Origin: Pseudomonas gingeri | Lineage (GTDB): Bacteria; Pseudomonadota; Gammaproteobacteria; Pseudomonadales; Pseudomonadaceae | Length of the DNA stretch: 64,000 nucleotides | Assembly (NCBI RefSeq): GCF_013385425.1 | Contig: NZ_JACAQA010000010.1 | Coordinates: 124,001 to 188,000 of the forward strand | Direction: 5' to 3' | Shown here: positions 1-7,910 of the stretch, one piece after another | Position numbering within the stretch: position 1 is the stretch's first letter | Layout of the letters: every line of letters begins with the position of its first letter | Made by a program: the position numbers and the translations under genes | The notes under the pieces: model-generated | Database searches by the model: none | What the model was told of the DNA's origin: nothing | Seen by the model: the letters and a program-made list of their open reading frames with translations, nothing else

Positions 1-764
1 TTCGCGGGCGCTACGCCGAGCCCATGGTGGCCCTGCGCAAGAGCAAGAGCCTGAACACGCCGATGGCCGAGCAGCAACTGGAAGACACCGTGGTGATCGG
101 CACCATGATGCTGGCGCTGGACGAGGTCGACGGACTGGTTTCCGGGGTGATCCACTCCACCGCCAACACCATTCGCCCGGCCCTGCAACTGATCAAGACC
201 GCGCCGGGTTGCACCCTGGTGTCATCGGTGTTCTTCATGCTGTTCCCGGACCAGGTGCTGGTCTATGGCGACTGCGTGATGAACCCCCATCCGTCAGCGG
301 CGGAGCTGGCGGAAATCGCCCTGCAAAGCGCCGACTCGGCCCAGGCCTTCGGGATCACGCCACGGGTGGCGATGATCAGCTACTCCAGCGGCGAATCGGC
401 CAGTGGCGAGGAAGTGGAGAAAGTCCGCGAAGCCACCCTGCTGGCCCATGAGTCCCAGAGCACGTTGCTGATCGACGGTCCGTTGCAGTACGACGCCGCC
501 GCCAACGAAGCCGTGGCCCGGCAACTGGCGCCCAACAGCCAGGTGGCGGGACGCGCCACGGTGTTCGTGTTCCCCGACCTGAACACCGGCAACACCACCC
601 ACAAGGCGGTGCAGCGCAGCGCCGACTGCGTCAGCCTGGGGCCGATGCTGCAAGGCCTGCGCAAGCCGGTCAACGACCTGCCGCGCGGCGCCCAGGTGGA
701 CGACATCGTCTACACCATCGCCCTCACCGCGATCCAAGCCGCCAACCGACCTGTGGATATCTGA
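1..764 (+). CDS. pta: Phosphate acetyltransferase, C-terminal part (partial)
   Basis: Reversibly converts acetyl-CoA and phosphate to acetyl phosphate and CoA in the cytoplasm, linking central carbon flux to the acetate switch. Only about the last 250 codons are present: the frame is open at the left edge (codons in phase from base 3, reading RGRYAEP), so the N-terminal P-loop/DRTGG part of this roughly 700-residue enzyme lies outside. The visible part is the PTA_PTB catalytic domain, with SGVIHSTANTIRPAL, an interior MISYSSGES stretch, FPDLNTGN and the closing LGPMLQGLRKPVNDLPRGA signature. The stop codon directly abuts the next ATG, suggesting co-transcription with the acyltransferase gene. 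Confidence 0.95.
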   Translation, partial: RGRYAEPMVALRKSKSLNTPMAEQQLEDTVVIGTMMLALDEVDGLVSGVIHSTANTIRPALQLIKTAPGCTLVSSVFFMLFPDQVLVYGDCVMNPHPSAAELAEIALQSADSAQAFGITPRVAMISYSSGESASGEEVEKVREATLLAHESQSTLLIDGPLQYDAAANEAVARQLAPNSQVAGRATVFVFPDLNTGNTTHKAVQRSADCVSLGPMLQGLRKPVNDLPRGAQVDDIVYTIALTAIQAANRPVDI

Positions 765-1670
765 ATGCTAGACTTTCTCCCGGCCCCGCTGCGGGGCGTG
801 ATCGCCTCGCTGCTGTTGACGTTGAATACCTTGCTGCTGTGTTCATTCCTGTTCTGCGTGGCGCTGCTCAAGGTGCTGCCCTTTGCCCTGACCCAGCGTG
901 TCACCCACTGGCTGATGAACCATACCCATGAGGCCTGGGTCAGCAACAACAAGGCCTGGATGCAACTGGTCCGCCGCACCCGCTGGCACCTCAGCGGCCT
1001 GGAGGGCCTGGACTACCAGCATTCCTACCTGGTCACCAGCAACCACCAGAGCTGGGTCGACATCATGGTCTTGCAGTACGTGCTCAACCGGAAGATCCAG
1101 CCACTGAAGTTCTTTCTCAAGCAGGAGCTGATCTGGGTCCCGGTGATCGGCCTGGCCTGGTGGGCTCTGGGTTTTCCGTTTATGAAGCGCTACTCCAAGG
1201 CGTACCTGGAGAAGCACCCGGAAAAGAAAGGCAAGGACCTGGAAACCACCCGCAAGACCTGCGCGAAGTTTCGCGACAACCCTGTGGGTATCTTCAATTT
1301 TGCTGAAGGCACGCGCTTTACCAAGGGCAAGCATGCGCAGCAGCAGTCACCGTTCCGTTATCTGTTGAAACCCAAGGCCGGCGGTATCGCCTTTGTGCTG
1401 GATGCCATGGGCGAGCAACTGGAGTCCATCGTCAACGTGACCATCCACTATCCGGGCGGCAAGCCGGGGTATTGGGATCTGCTGTGTGGCAACGTGCGGG
1501 ATGTGGTGGTGCACTTTGAAGAACTGAAGGTTCCGCGGCAGTTTGTCGGCAGGAACTACGACCAGGACGGAGAATACCGCCTGGCGTTCCAGGGCTGGAT
1601 CAACCAGTTGTGGGAAGAGAAGGACGCGTTGTTGGCGCAGATGCATCGCGAGTATCCCGCCAAGTCTTGA
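765..1670 (+). CDS. PlsC/YihG-type 1-acyl-glycerol-3-phosphate acyltransferase
   Basis: Membrane acyltransferase of the PlsC superfamily, YihG-like branch, expected to acylate lysophospholipid at the inner membrane. The 301-residue product has an N-terminal hydrophobic segment (about residues 12-40), the catalytic NHQSWVD block (an NHxxxxD motif), FPFMKRY and FAEGTRFT, which match the four-block layout of the family. It starts on the base after the pta stop codon, so the two genes are probably translated together. A strong hairpin with A and T runs follows about 30 bp downstream. The exact acyl donor and acceptor cannot be read from sequence. Confidence 0.85.
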   Translation: MLDFLPAPLRGVIASLLLTLNTLLLCSFLFCVALLKVLPFALTQRVTHWLMNHTHEAWVSNNKAWMQLVRRTRWHLSGLEGLDYQHSYLVTSNHQSWVDIMVLQYVLNRKIQPLKFFLKQELIWVPVIGLAWWALGFPFMKRYSKAYLEKHPEKKGKDLETTRKTCAKFRDNPVGIFNFAEGTRFTKGKHAQQQSPFRYLLKPKAGGIAFVLDAMGEQLESIVNVTIHYPGGKPGYWDLLCGNVRDVVVHFEELKVPRQFVGRNYDQDGEYRLAFQGWINQLWEEKDALLAQMHREYPAKS

Positions 1671-1698
1671 GGCGCCGCGAAGACGATCTCCAAGACAC

Positions 1699-1737
1699 AA
1701 AAAAGCCCGCAGCCGATCACTCGACTGCGGGCTTTTT
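1699..1737. terminator. Bidirectional intrinsic terminator
   Basis: Arms GCCCGCAG (1705-1712) and CTGCGGGC (1725-1732) form a perfect 8-bp stem with a 12-nt loop, flanked by an A run on the left and a T run on the right. It lies between the convergent acyltransferase and cysNC genes and can end transcription from both sides. Confidence 0.9.
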
Positions 1738-1752
1738 AACAGCTGCTGATCC

Positions 1753-3651
1753 TTAGATCGCGCCGCGCTGGCGCAACAGCTCCAGGACTTGCTTCACGCT
1801 GTCTTCCAACGACAGTGCTTGCGTATCCACCACCAGATCGGCATCCAGCGGCACATCGTAGGGGAACGACTCGCCCGGAATGTTATCGCCACCGGCCGCG
1901 TACAGGCCCTGGGGATCACGTTCCTGGCACGCCTGCGGCGAAGCCTGGACATAGACCGTCAACACACGTTCGCTACCGATCAGCGCCTTGGCCTGTTCAC
2001 GGCCCTCGGCATCCGGTGCGACGAACGCGGCCAATGTCAGCAAACCCGCCTCGTTGAACTGACGCGCCACATGCGCGGCACGCCGCCAGTTCTCGGTACG
2101 CCCGGCACGGTCCTGCGGCAAGCCCTTGTTCAGGTCATGACGCAGGTTCTGGCCGTCCAGCACAAATACCGCACGACCCAGGTCGAACAGCTTGCGCTCC
2201 ACGGCGTAAGCCAGGGTGCTCTTGCCCGCGCCCGACAAACCGGTGAACAGCACCGTCGCCGGTTGCTGGCCGAAACGCTGGGCACGTTCCTCGGTGGCCA
2301 CATGGGCCAGCTTGCCGTGATGGGTGGCGCTGCCATGGGCCAGCGGCTGGGCGACGATCATGCCGGCGCCCACGGTGCCATTGGTCAAGCGGTCAATAAT
2401 GATGAACGAACCGGTAGTGCGGTTGCTGTCGTAACCGTCCAGGGCAATCGGCGCGTCCAGGGCGATCTTGACCTTGCCGATCTCGTTCAACTGCAAGGCG
2501 CTGGCCGGGCCTTCTTCCAGAGTGTTCACATCGACCTTGTTGACGATGCTGGCAATCGAACCCGGAACGTAGCTGGTAGCGCGCTTGATGTCGTATTTCT
2601 TGCCCGGCAGCATCGGTTCTTCAGCCATCCAGACCAGCATGGCCTCGAAGCTGTCGGTCACCGGCGGCACATTGTCGGCATGCACCAGCAGGTCGCCACG
2701 GGAGATGTCGATCTCGTCTTCCATGGTCAGGGTCACGGCCTGGCCGGGACCGGCGCTTTCCAGCTCGCCTTCGAAGGTGACGATGGACTTCACCCGGCTG
2801 CTCTTGCCCGAAGGCAGCACCACCACGTCATCGCCCTTCTTCACGATGCCGCTCGCCAGGGTACCGGCGAAGCCACGGAAGTTCAGGTTCGGCCGGTTGA
2901 CGTACTGCACCGGGAAACGCAGGTCGGTGAAGTTACGGTCGCCCGCCACTTCCACGGTTTCGAGGATTTCCATCAGCGACTGGCCGGTGTACCAGGGCGA
3001 ACGCTCGCTCTTGTTCACCACGTTGTCGCCCTTCAAGGCCGACATCGGCACGAAGTGCATGCTGGTCGGCTTCAGCTTCAAGCCCTCGGCGAACTTCAGG
3101 TAGTCGGCCTTGATCGACTCGAACACGCCCTGGTCGAAGTCCTTGAGGTCCATCTTGTTGATGGCGACGACGATATGCTTGATCCCCAGCAACGAGGCGA
3201 TAAAGCTGTGGCGACGGGTCTGGGTCTGCACGCCGTAGCGGGCGTCCACCAGGATGATCGCCAGGTCACAGGTGGAGGCACCGGTGGCCATGTTGCGGGT
3301 GTACTGCTCATGGCCGGGGGTGTCGGCGATGATGAATTTGCGCTTGGCGGTGGAGAAATAGCGGTAGGCGACATCGATGGTGATGCCCTGCTCGCGCTCG
3401 GCCTGCAGGCCGTCGACCAGCAAGGCCAGGTCGATGTCGTCACCGGTGGTGCCGACTTTCTTCGAATCGCGGGTGATGGCTTCCAGATGGTCTTCGTAGA
3501 TCATCTTGGAGTCGTGCAGCAGGCGCCCGATCAGGGTGCTCTTGCCGTCGTCGACGTTACCGCAGGTCAGGAAACGCAGCAGTTCTTTACGCTCGTGCTG
3601 GCCCAGGTAGGCGAGGATGTCCTCGCTGATCAAATCAGATTGATGCGACAT
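1753..3651 (-). CDS. cysNC: Bifunctional sulfate adenylyltransferase subunit 1 / APS kinase
   Basis: Large subunit of ATP sulfurylase fused to APS kinase, giving APS and then PAPS for assimilatory sulfate reduction. The 632-residue product has an N-terminal translation-factor-like GTPase domain (P-loop GNVDDGKST, DTPGHEQ, NKMD) followed by beta-barrel domains. A C-terminal APS kinase domain begins near residue 450 with a second P-loop, GLSGAGKST. I place the start at ATG 3651 (MSHQSDL), 13 bp after cysD. An earlier in-frame start at 3711 would run back into the cysD coding region and is not needed. The fusion replaces separate cysN and cysC and is usual in Pseudomonas. Confidence 0.97.
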   Translation of the reverse strand: MSHQSDLISEDILAYLGQHERKELLRFLTCGNVDDGKSTLIGRLLHDSKMIYEDHLEAITRDSKKVGTTGDDIDLALLVDGLQAEREQGITIDVAYRYFSTAKRKFIIADTPGHEQYTRNMATGASTCDLAIILVDARYGVQTQTRRHSFIASLLGIKHIVVAINKMDLKDFDQGVFESIKADYLKFAEGLKLKPTSMHFVPMSALKGDNVVNKSERSPWYTGQSLMEILETVEVAGDRNFTDLRFPVQYVNRPNLNFRGFAGTLASGIVKKGDDVVVLPSGKSSRVKSIVTFEGELESAGPGQAVTLTMEDEIDISRGDLLVHADNVPPVTDSFEAMLVWMAEEPMLPGKKYDIKRATSYVPGSIASIVNKVDVNTLEEGPASALQLNEIGKVKIALDAPIALDGYDSNRTTGSFIIIDRLTNGTVGAGMIVAQPLAHGSATHHGKLAHVATEERAQRFGQQPATVLFTGLSGAGKSTLAYAVERKLFDLGRAVFVLDGQNLRHDLNKGLPQDRAGRTENWRRAAHVARQFNEAGLLTLAAFVAPDAEGREQAKALIGSERVLTVYVQASPQACQERDPQGLYAAGGDNIPGESFPYDVPLDADLVVDTQALSLEDSVKQVLELLRQRGAI

Positions 3652-3664
3652 GCTTAGACCCTGT

Positions 3665-4582
3665 TTAGAAATAGCCCTGACGTTTCTTGTCTTCCATCGA
3701 ACCGGCACCATCGTGGTCGATGACCCGGCCCTGGCGCTCGGAAGTACGCGTCAGGAGCATTTCCTGAATGATGTCCGTGAGGGTTTCAGCCTCGGACTCC
3801 ACCGCGCCCGTCAACGGGTAGCAGCCAAGGGTACGGAAACGCACCTTCTTCTTGACGATGCGCGCCTTGTCCTCGTCGGACAGGTGCTCGAGGATCCGCT
3901 CGTCGTCGATCATGATCAGGGTGCCGTTCTTCTCGATGACGTCGCGCTCGGCGGCGAAATACAGCGGCACGATCGGGATGCCTTCGAGGTAGATGTACTG
4001 CCAGATGTCCAGCTCGGTCCAGTTCGACAATGGGAAGACGCGGATCGACTCGCCTTTGTTGACCTTGCCGTTGTAGACGTTCCACAACTCCGGACGCTGG
4101 TTCTTCGGGTCCCAGCGGTGCTTGCTGTCGCGGAAGGAGTAGACGCGTTCCTTGGCCCGCGACTTCTCTTCGTCACGCCGGGCGCCGCCGAAAGCCGCAT
4201 CGAAACCGTACTTGTCCAGGGCCTGCTTGAGGCCCTCGGTCTTCATGATGTCGGTGTGCTTGGCGCTGCCGTGGGTGAAGGGGTTGATGCCCTGCGCCAC
4301 GCCGTCCGGGTTCACATGGGTGATCAGGTCCAGGCCCAGCTCGGCAACCATCTTGTCGCGGAAGCTGTACATCTCCTGGAATTTCCAGCGGGTGTCGACA
4401 TGCATCACCGGAAACGGCAGCTTGCCCGGGAAAAACGCCTTGCGCGCCAGGTGCAGCATCACGGCGGAGTCTTTACCGATGGAGTACAGCATCACCGGAT
4501 TATCGAACTCGGCGGCCACCTCGCGGATGATATGGATGCTTTCCGCCTCCAGCTGTTTCAGATGCGTCAGTTTGTCGACCAT
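3665..4582 (-). CDS. cysD: Sulfate adenylyltransferase subunit 2
   Basis: Catalytic small subunit of the heterodimeric ATP sulfurylase, working with CysNC to adenylate sulfate. The 305-residue length is normal. The PP-loop ATP pyrophosphatase motif SIGKDSAVMLHL lies near residue 36, and the C-terminal RTSERQGRVIDHD block is typical. It is first in a two-gene operon with cysNC 13 bp downstream. The 136-bp leader upstream contains a candidate promoter and an adjoining inverted repeat, consistent with sulfur-responsive activation. Confidence 0.97.
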   Translation of the reverse strand: MVDKLTHLKQLEAESIHIIREVAAEFDNPVMLYSIGKDSAVMLHLARKAFFPGKLPFPVMHVDTRWKFQEMYSFRDKMVAELGLDLITHVNPDGVAQGINPFTHGSAKHTDIMKTEGLKQALDKYGFDAAFGGARRDEEKSRAKERVYSFRDSKHRWDPKNQRPELWNVYNGKVNKGESIRVFPLSNWTELDIWQYIYLEGIPIVPLYFAAERDVIEKNGTLIMIDDERILEHLSDEDKARIVKKKVRFRTLGCYPLTGAVESEAETLTDIIQEMLLTRTSERQGRVIDHDGAGSMEDKKRQGYF

Positions 4583-4656
4583 GGCTACTCACGAAAAGCG
4601 TTCTTATGGACGGCCAGCGGGCCGTGTTCGAGCGAGGCATGCTAGCACAGCACCCT

Positions 4657-4686
4657 ATTCTATTGAGGGGGCCGACTAGATCGAAA
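4657..4686 (-). promoter_or_regulatory. cysDp: Candidate sigma-70 promoter of cysD-cysNC
   Basis: On the minus strand TTTCGA (4686-4681) and TAGAAT (4662-4657) are separated by 18 bp, roughly 75 bp before the cysD ATG. The -35 is poor, which fits an activator-dependent promoter, and an inverted repeat directly abuts it. This is pattern matching only. Confidence 0.4.
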
Positions 4687-4704
4687 CGGTATAAGAATAT
4701 ACCG
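4687..4704. promoter_or_regulatory. Inverted repeat next to the cysD -35 box (possible CysB-type site)
   Basis: CGGTATA and TATACCG form a perfect 7-bp dyad around AGAA. It sits immediately upstream of the candidate -35 of cysD, the usual position for a LysR-family activator. CysB controls sulfate assimilation in Pseudomonas, so it is the natural candidate, but its binding here is an inference. Confidence 0.4.
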
Positions 4705-4718
4705 GGGCGTTTGACCGC

Positions 4719-5477
4719 TCAGATCGGGTTCGGACAATCGATAAACAGATGCTCCACCGCGAAACGCCGCGCCAGGTACTCGCCCAGCGCCTGCACGCCA
4801 TAACGCTCGGTAGCGTGATGACCGGCGGCGATAAAGCTGATGCCATTCTCCCGCGCGCTATGGAAAGTCTGCTCGGAGGCCTCGCCACTCAGGTACAGGT
4901 CGACACCGGCCAACACCGCCTGGTCGATATAGCCCTGGCCGCCGCCGGTGCACCAGCCGACCCGGCGGATCATGTCGTCGCCCTCGATCAGCAACGGCTC
5001 GCGCCCCAGCACTTCCTGGACCTTGCGCGCGAAGTCACGGGCGGTCATCGGCTCGGTCAGGGAGCCCACCAGTCCGACAATCTTCGGGTTGTCCGGGTCC
5101 AGCGGGCCTTCCACGGTAATATCCAGCTGCTTTGCAAGCTGCACGTTGTTACCGACCTCCGGATGCAGGTCCAACGGCAGGTGATAGGCCAGCAGGCTGA
5201 TGTCGTGCTTGAGCAGGGTCTTCAACCGGCGCTGCTTCATCCCGGTGACACAAGGGTCCTCGCCCTTCCAGAAATAACCGTGGTGCACCAGAATCAGGTC
5301 GGCCTGGGCTTCGACGGCCGCATCCAGCAGCGCCTGGCTGGCGGTGACGCCGCTGACGATGCGCATCACCTGTGGCCGGCCCTCGACCTGCAAGCCATTG
5401 GGGCAATAGTCGGCAATCCGCGCGCTGTTCAGAAAGCGATCCGCTTCCTCGACCAGCGTATTCAATGAAACCGCCAT
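4719..5477 (-). CDS. Nif3-like dinuclear metal-centre protein (YbgI family)
   Basis: Member of the Nif3/YbgI/DUF34 family, which forms hexameric toroids with a dinuclear metal site per subunit; the cellular reaction is unsettled. The 252-residue product shows the metal-ligand motifs LVHHGYFW and AGHHATERYG. The start is ATG 5477 (MAVSLNTL), preceded by AGGAG at a good distance; an alternative start 21 bp upstream lacks such a site. It is transcribed divergently from algW, an arrangement shared with other pseudomonads. Confidence 0.9.
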   Translation of the reverse strand: MAVSLNTLVEEADRFLNSARIADYCPNGLQVEGRPQVMRIVSGVTASQALLDAAVEAQADLILVHHGYFWKGEDPCVTGMKQRRLKTLLKHDISLLAYHLPLDLHPEVGNNVQLAKQLDITVEGPLDPDNPKIVGLVGSLTEPMTARDFARKVQEVLGREPLLIEGDDMIRRVGWCTGGGQGYIDQAVLAGVDLYLSGEASEQTFHSARENGISFIAAGHHATERYGVQALGEYLARRFAVEHLFIDCPNPI

Positions 5478-5519
5478 AAAAACTCCTGAATATCCCATTC
5501 AGAGGCGCCCGCGGCCTCG

Positions 5520-5537
5520 TATAATGCGCCACATTAT
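5520..5537 (+). promoter_or_regulatory. Candidate -10 box and overlapping dyad in the nif3-like/algW divergent region
   Basis: TATAAT at 5520-5525 is a perfect -10 hexamer about 55 bp before the algW ATG. It overlaps a small dyad, ATAATG (5521-5526) and CATTAT (5532-5537). No convincing -35 was found at 17 bp. The dyad could be an operator or chance. Confidence 0.35.
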
Positions 5538-5579
5538 GGGCCGTCCGACATGGCCTGCAACCTTCCAGGACTTTGCTCA

Positions 5580-6737
5580 ATGCTCAAGGCTCTGCGTTTC
5601 TTTGGCTGGCCGCTGCTGGCCGGTGTGCTGGTCGCTTTGCTGATCATCCAGCGCTACCCGCAATGGGTCGGCCTGCCCAACCTCGATGTGAACCTGCAAC
5701 AGGCGCCGCAGACCACCCTCCACCAGCAGGGTCCGTACTCCTATGCCGACGCGGTGGACCTGGCCGCTCCGGCGGTGGCCAACCTGTACACCACCAAGAT
5801 GGTCAACAAGAACACTCATCCGCTGTTCGAGGACCCACAGTTCCGGCGCTTCTTCGGCGACAACCTGCCCAAGCAGAAGCGCATGGAGTCGAGCCTGGGT
5901 TCAGCGGTGATCATGAGTTCCACCGGCTACCTGCTGACCAACAACCACGTGACCGCCGGGGCCGACCAGATAGTGGTGGCCCTCAAGGACGGCCGCGAAA
6001 CCCTGGCCAAGGTGGTCGGCAGCGACCCGGAAACCGACCTGGCGGTGCTCAAGATCGATCTGCCGAACCTGCCGTCGATCACCATCGGCCGTTCCGACCA
6101 GATCCGCATCGGCGATATCGCCCTGGCCATCGGCAACCCGTTCGGGGTCGGCCAGACCACCACCATGGGCATTATCAGCGCCACCGGCCGCAACCAGCTG
6201 GGCCTGAACAACTATGAAGACTTCATCCAGACCGACGCGGCGATCAATCCGGGCAACTCCGGCGGCGCGCTGGTGGATGCCAGCGGTAACCTGACCGGCA
6301 TCAATACGGCGATCTTCTCCAAGTCCGGCGGTTCCCAGGGCATCGGCTTTGCGATTCCGATCAATCTGGCGGTGGAAGTGATGAAGGCGATCATCGAGCA
6401 CGGCCAGGTGATTCGCGGCTGGCTGGGGATCGAGGTGCAGCCCCTGACCCAGGACCTGGCGGAGTCGTTCGGCCTCAGCGGGCGTCCGGGCATCGTGGTG
6501 GCGGGCGTGTTCCGTGACGGTCCGGCGCAGAAAGCCGGTTTGCAACTGGGGGATGTGATTCTCAGCATCGACGGCGAGCCGGCCACGGACGGTCGTCGTT
6601 CGATGAATCAGGTGGCGCGGATCAAGCCGACCGACAAGGTGGCCATCCAGGTGCTGCGCAACGGCAAGGAGCTCAAGCTGATGGCGGAAATCGGCCTGCG
6701 GCCACCGCAGCAGACGCCACCGCAGGAAGAGGAATAA
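5580..6737 (+). CDS. algW: Periplasmic serine protease AlgW (DegS family)
   Basis: Membrane-anchored HtrA-family protease. In Pseudomonas it makes the first cut in the anti-sigma factor MucA when its PDZ domain senses misfolded envelope proteins, releasing the alginate sigma factor AlgU. The 385-residue product has one N-terminal membrane anchor (about residues 8-25), a trypsin-like domain with the triad in TNNHVTA (His ~123), ETDLAVL (Asp ~153) and NPGNSGGAL (Ser ~227), and a single C-terminal PDZ domain. A single PDZ domain with a membrane anchor fits DegS/AlgW rather than DegP. The start at ATG 5580 has AGGA upstream and begins the anchor properly; an upstream in-frame ATG at 5550 only adds residues before it. 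Confidence 0.95.
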   Translation: MLKALRFFGWPLLAGVLVALLIIQRYPQWVGLPNLDVNLQQAPQTTLHQQGPYSYADAVDLAAPAVANLYTTKMVNKNTHPLFEDPQFRRFFGDNLPKQKRMESSLGSAVIMSSTGYLLTNNHVTAGADQIVVALKDGRETLAKVVGSDPETDLAVLKIDLPNLPSITIGRSDQIRIGDIALAIGNPFGVGQTTTMGIISATGRNQLGLNNYEDFIQTDAAINPGNSGGALVDASGNLTGINTAIFSKSGGSQGIGFAIPINLAVEVMKAIIEHGQVIRGWLGIEVQPLTQDLAESFGLSGRPGIVVAGVFRDGPAQKAGLQLGDVILSIDGEPATDGRRSMNQVARIKPTDKVAIQVLRNGKELKLMAEIGLRPPQQTPPQEEE

Positions 6738-6857
6738 GGCAAAAGCTTCGTCGGAACGCTGACCGGACCAAGCGCCACTCCCACAGAAATCAAATTGACT
6801 CCGAATCTCGCGTACGACTCGGAGTCTATGGGAGCGGAGCTTGTCCGCGAAGACGGC
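6738..6857. repeat. Degenerate paired REP element
   Basis: Between convergent algW and hisC are two inverted, decayed copies of the Pseudomonas REP core. One reads CTATGGGAGCGGAGCTTGTC on the plus strand near 6827-6846. The other is its approximate reverse complement around 6763-6787. The spacer contains a local ACTCCGA/TCGGAGT dyad. The arrangement is that of a REP doublet. Confidence 0.5.
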
Positions 6858-7910
6858 CTAGAGTACGCCCAAGGCGTCGATCAGCGCCTGGTTCTGAGCC
6901 GGCAAACCGATGGTGATCCGCAGGAACTGGGCAATGCGCTCCTGCTTGAAGTGCCGCACGATCACGCCCTGCTCCCGGACCTTGGCCGCCAGCGCCGCCG
7001 CATCGTGTTGCGGGTGACGGGCGAAGATGAAGTTCGCCGCCGACGGCAGCACCTCGAAACCCTTGGCCTGCAACTGCGCCACCAGCCACTCGCGACTGTC
7101 GATCACCTTGCGGCAGGTCTCTTCGAAGTACGCCTTGTCCTCGAACGCCGCCGCCGCACCGGCAATCGCCATGCGGTCCAGCGGGTAGGAGTTGAAGCTG
7201 TTCTTGATCCGCTCCAGGGCCTCGATCAGGTCCGGGTGCCCGACCGCCAGGCCGACCCGCAATCCCGCCAGGGAACGCGACTTGGACAGGGTCTGGGTCA
7301 CCAGCAGGTTCGGATAACGGTCCACCAGGCCGATGGCCGTTTCGCCGCCGAAGTCGATATAGGCCTCGTCGACCACCACCACCGAATCCGGGCTGGCCTT
7401 GAGTATCTGCTCCACCGCGTCCAGTGCCAGCAGGCAACCGGTCGGCGCGTTCGGGTTGGGGAAAATGATCCCGCCGTTGGGCCGCGCGTAGTCCGCCACG
7501 CGAATCTGGAACTGTTCGTCCAGCGGCAAGGCGTCGAAGGTGATTCCGTACAGGCCGCAGTACACCGGGTAGAAGCTGTAGCTGATATCCGGGAACAGCA
7601 AGGGTCGATCCTGCTGGAACAGACCGTAGAAGATGTGGGCCAGGACCTCGTCGGAGCCGTTGCCGAGAAACACCTGGTTGGTGTTCACGCCGTAGTACTC
7701 GGCCACGGCGTGCTTGAGCAGGTCGCCGTTGGGGTCCGGGTACAGACGCAGATTGTCGTTCACTTCCGCCTGCATCGCGGCCAGGGCCTTGGGCGAAGGA
7801 CCGTAGGGGTTCTCATTGGTGTTGAGCTTGACCAGCTTGGTCAGCTTCGGTTGCTCACCCGGCACATAGGGCACCAGGTCCTTGACGAATTTGCTCCAGA
7901 ACTTGCTCAT
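6858..7910 (-). CDS. hisC: Histidinol-phosphate aminotransferase
   Basis: PLP enzyme converting imidazole-acetol phosphate and glutamate to histidinol phosphate and 2-oxoglutarate in histidine synthesis. The 350-residue, class II aminotransferase fold product contains NENPYGPSP near the N terminus, the VDEAYIDF segment, and the cofactor lysine in TLSKSRSLAGLRVG. Its ATG overlaps the hisD stop as ATGA (7907-7910), indicating translational coupling. It is the last gene of the hisG-hisD-hisC cluster and ends convergently with algW. Confidence 0.96.
   Translation of the reverse strand: MSKFWSKFVKDLVPYVPGEQPKLTKLVKLNTNENPYGPSPKALAAMQAEVNDNLRLYPDPNGDLLKHAVAEYYGVNTNQVFLGNGSDEVLAHIFYGLFQQDRPLLFPDISYSFYPVYCGLYGITFDALPLDEQFQIRVADYARPNGGIIFPNPNAPTGCLLALDAVEQILKASPDSVVVVDEAYIDFGGETAIGLVDRYPNLLVTQTLSKSRSLAGLRVGLAVGHPDLIEALERIKNSFNSYPLDRMAIAGAAAAFEDKAYFEETCRKVIDSREWLVAQLQAKGFEVLPSAANFIFARHPQHDAAALAAKVREQGVIVRHFKQERIAQFLRITIGLPAQNQALIDALGVL

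Noticed and set aside
1789..3657. Long plus-strand open frame opposite cysNC
   Set aside because: The minus strand encodes a full GTPase plus APS kinase. The plus reading is a compositional shadow.
3652..3711. 20-codon N-terminal extension of cysNC
   Set aside because: It overlaps the end of cysD, and the family N terminus begins at MSHQSDL.
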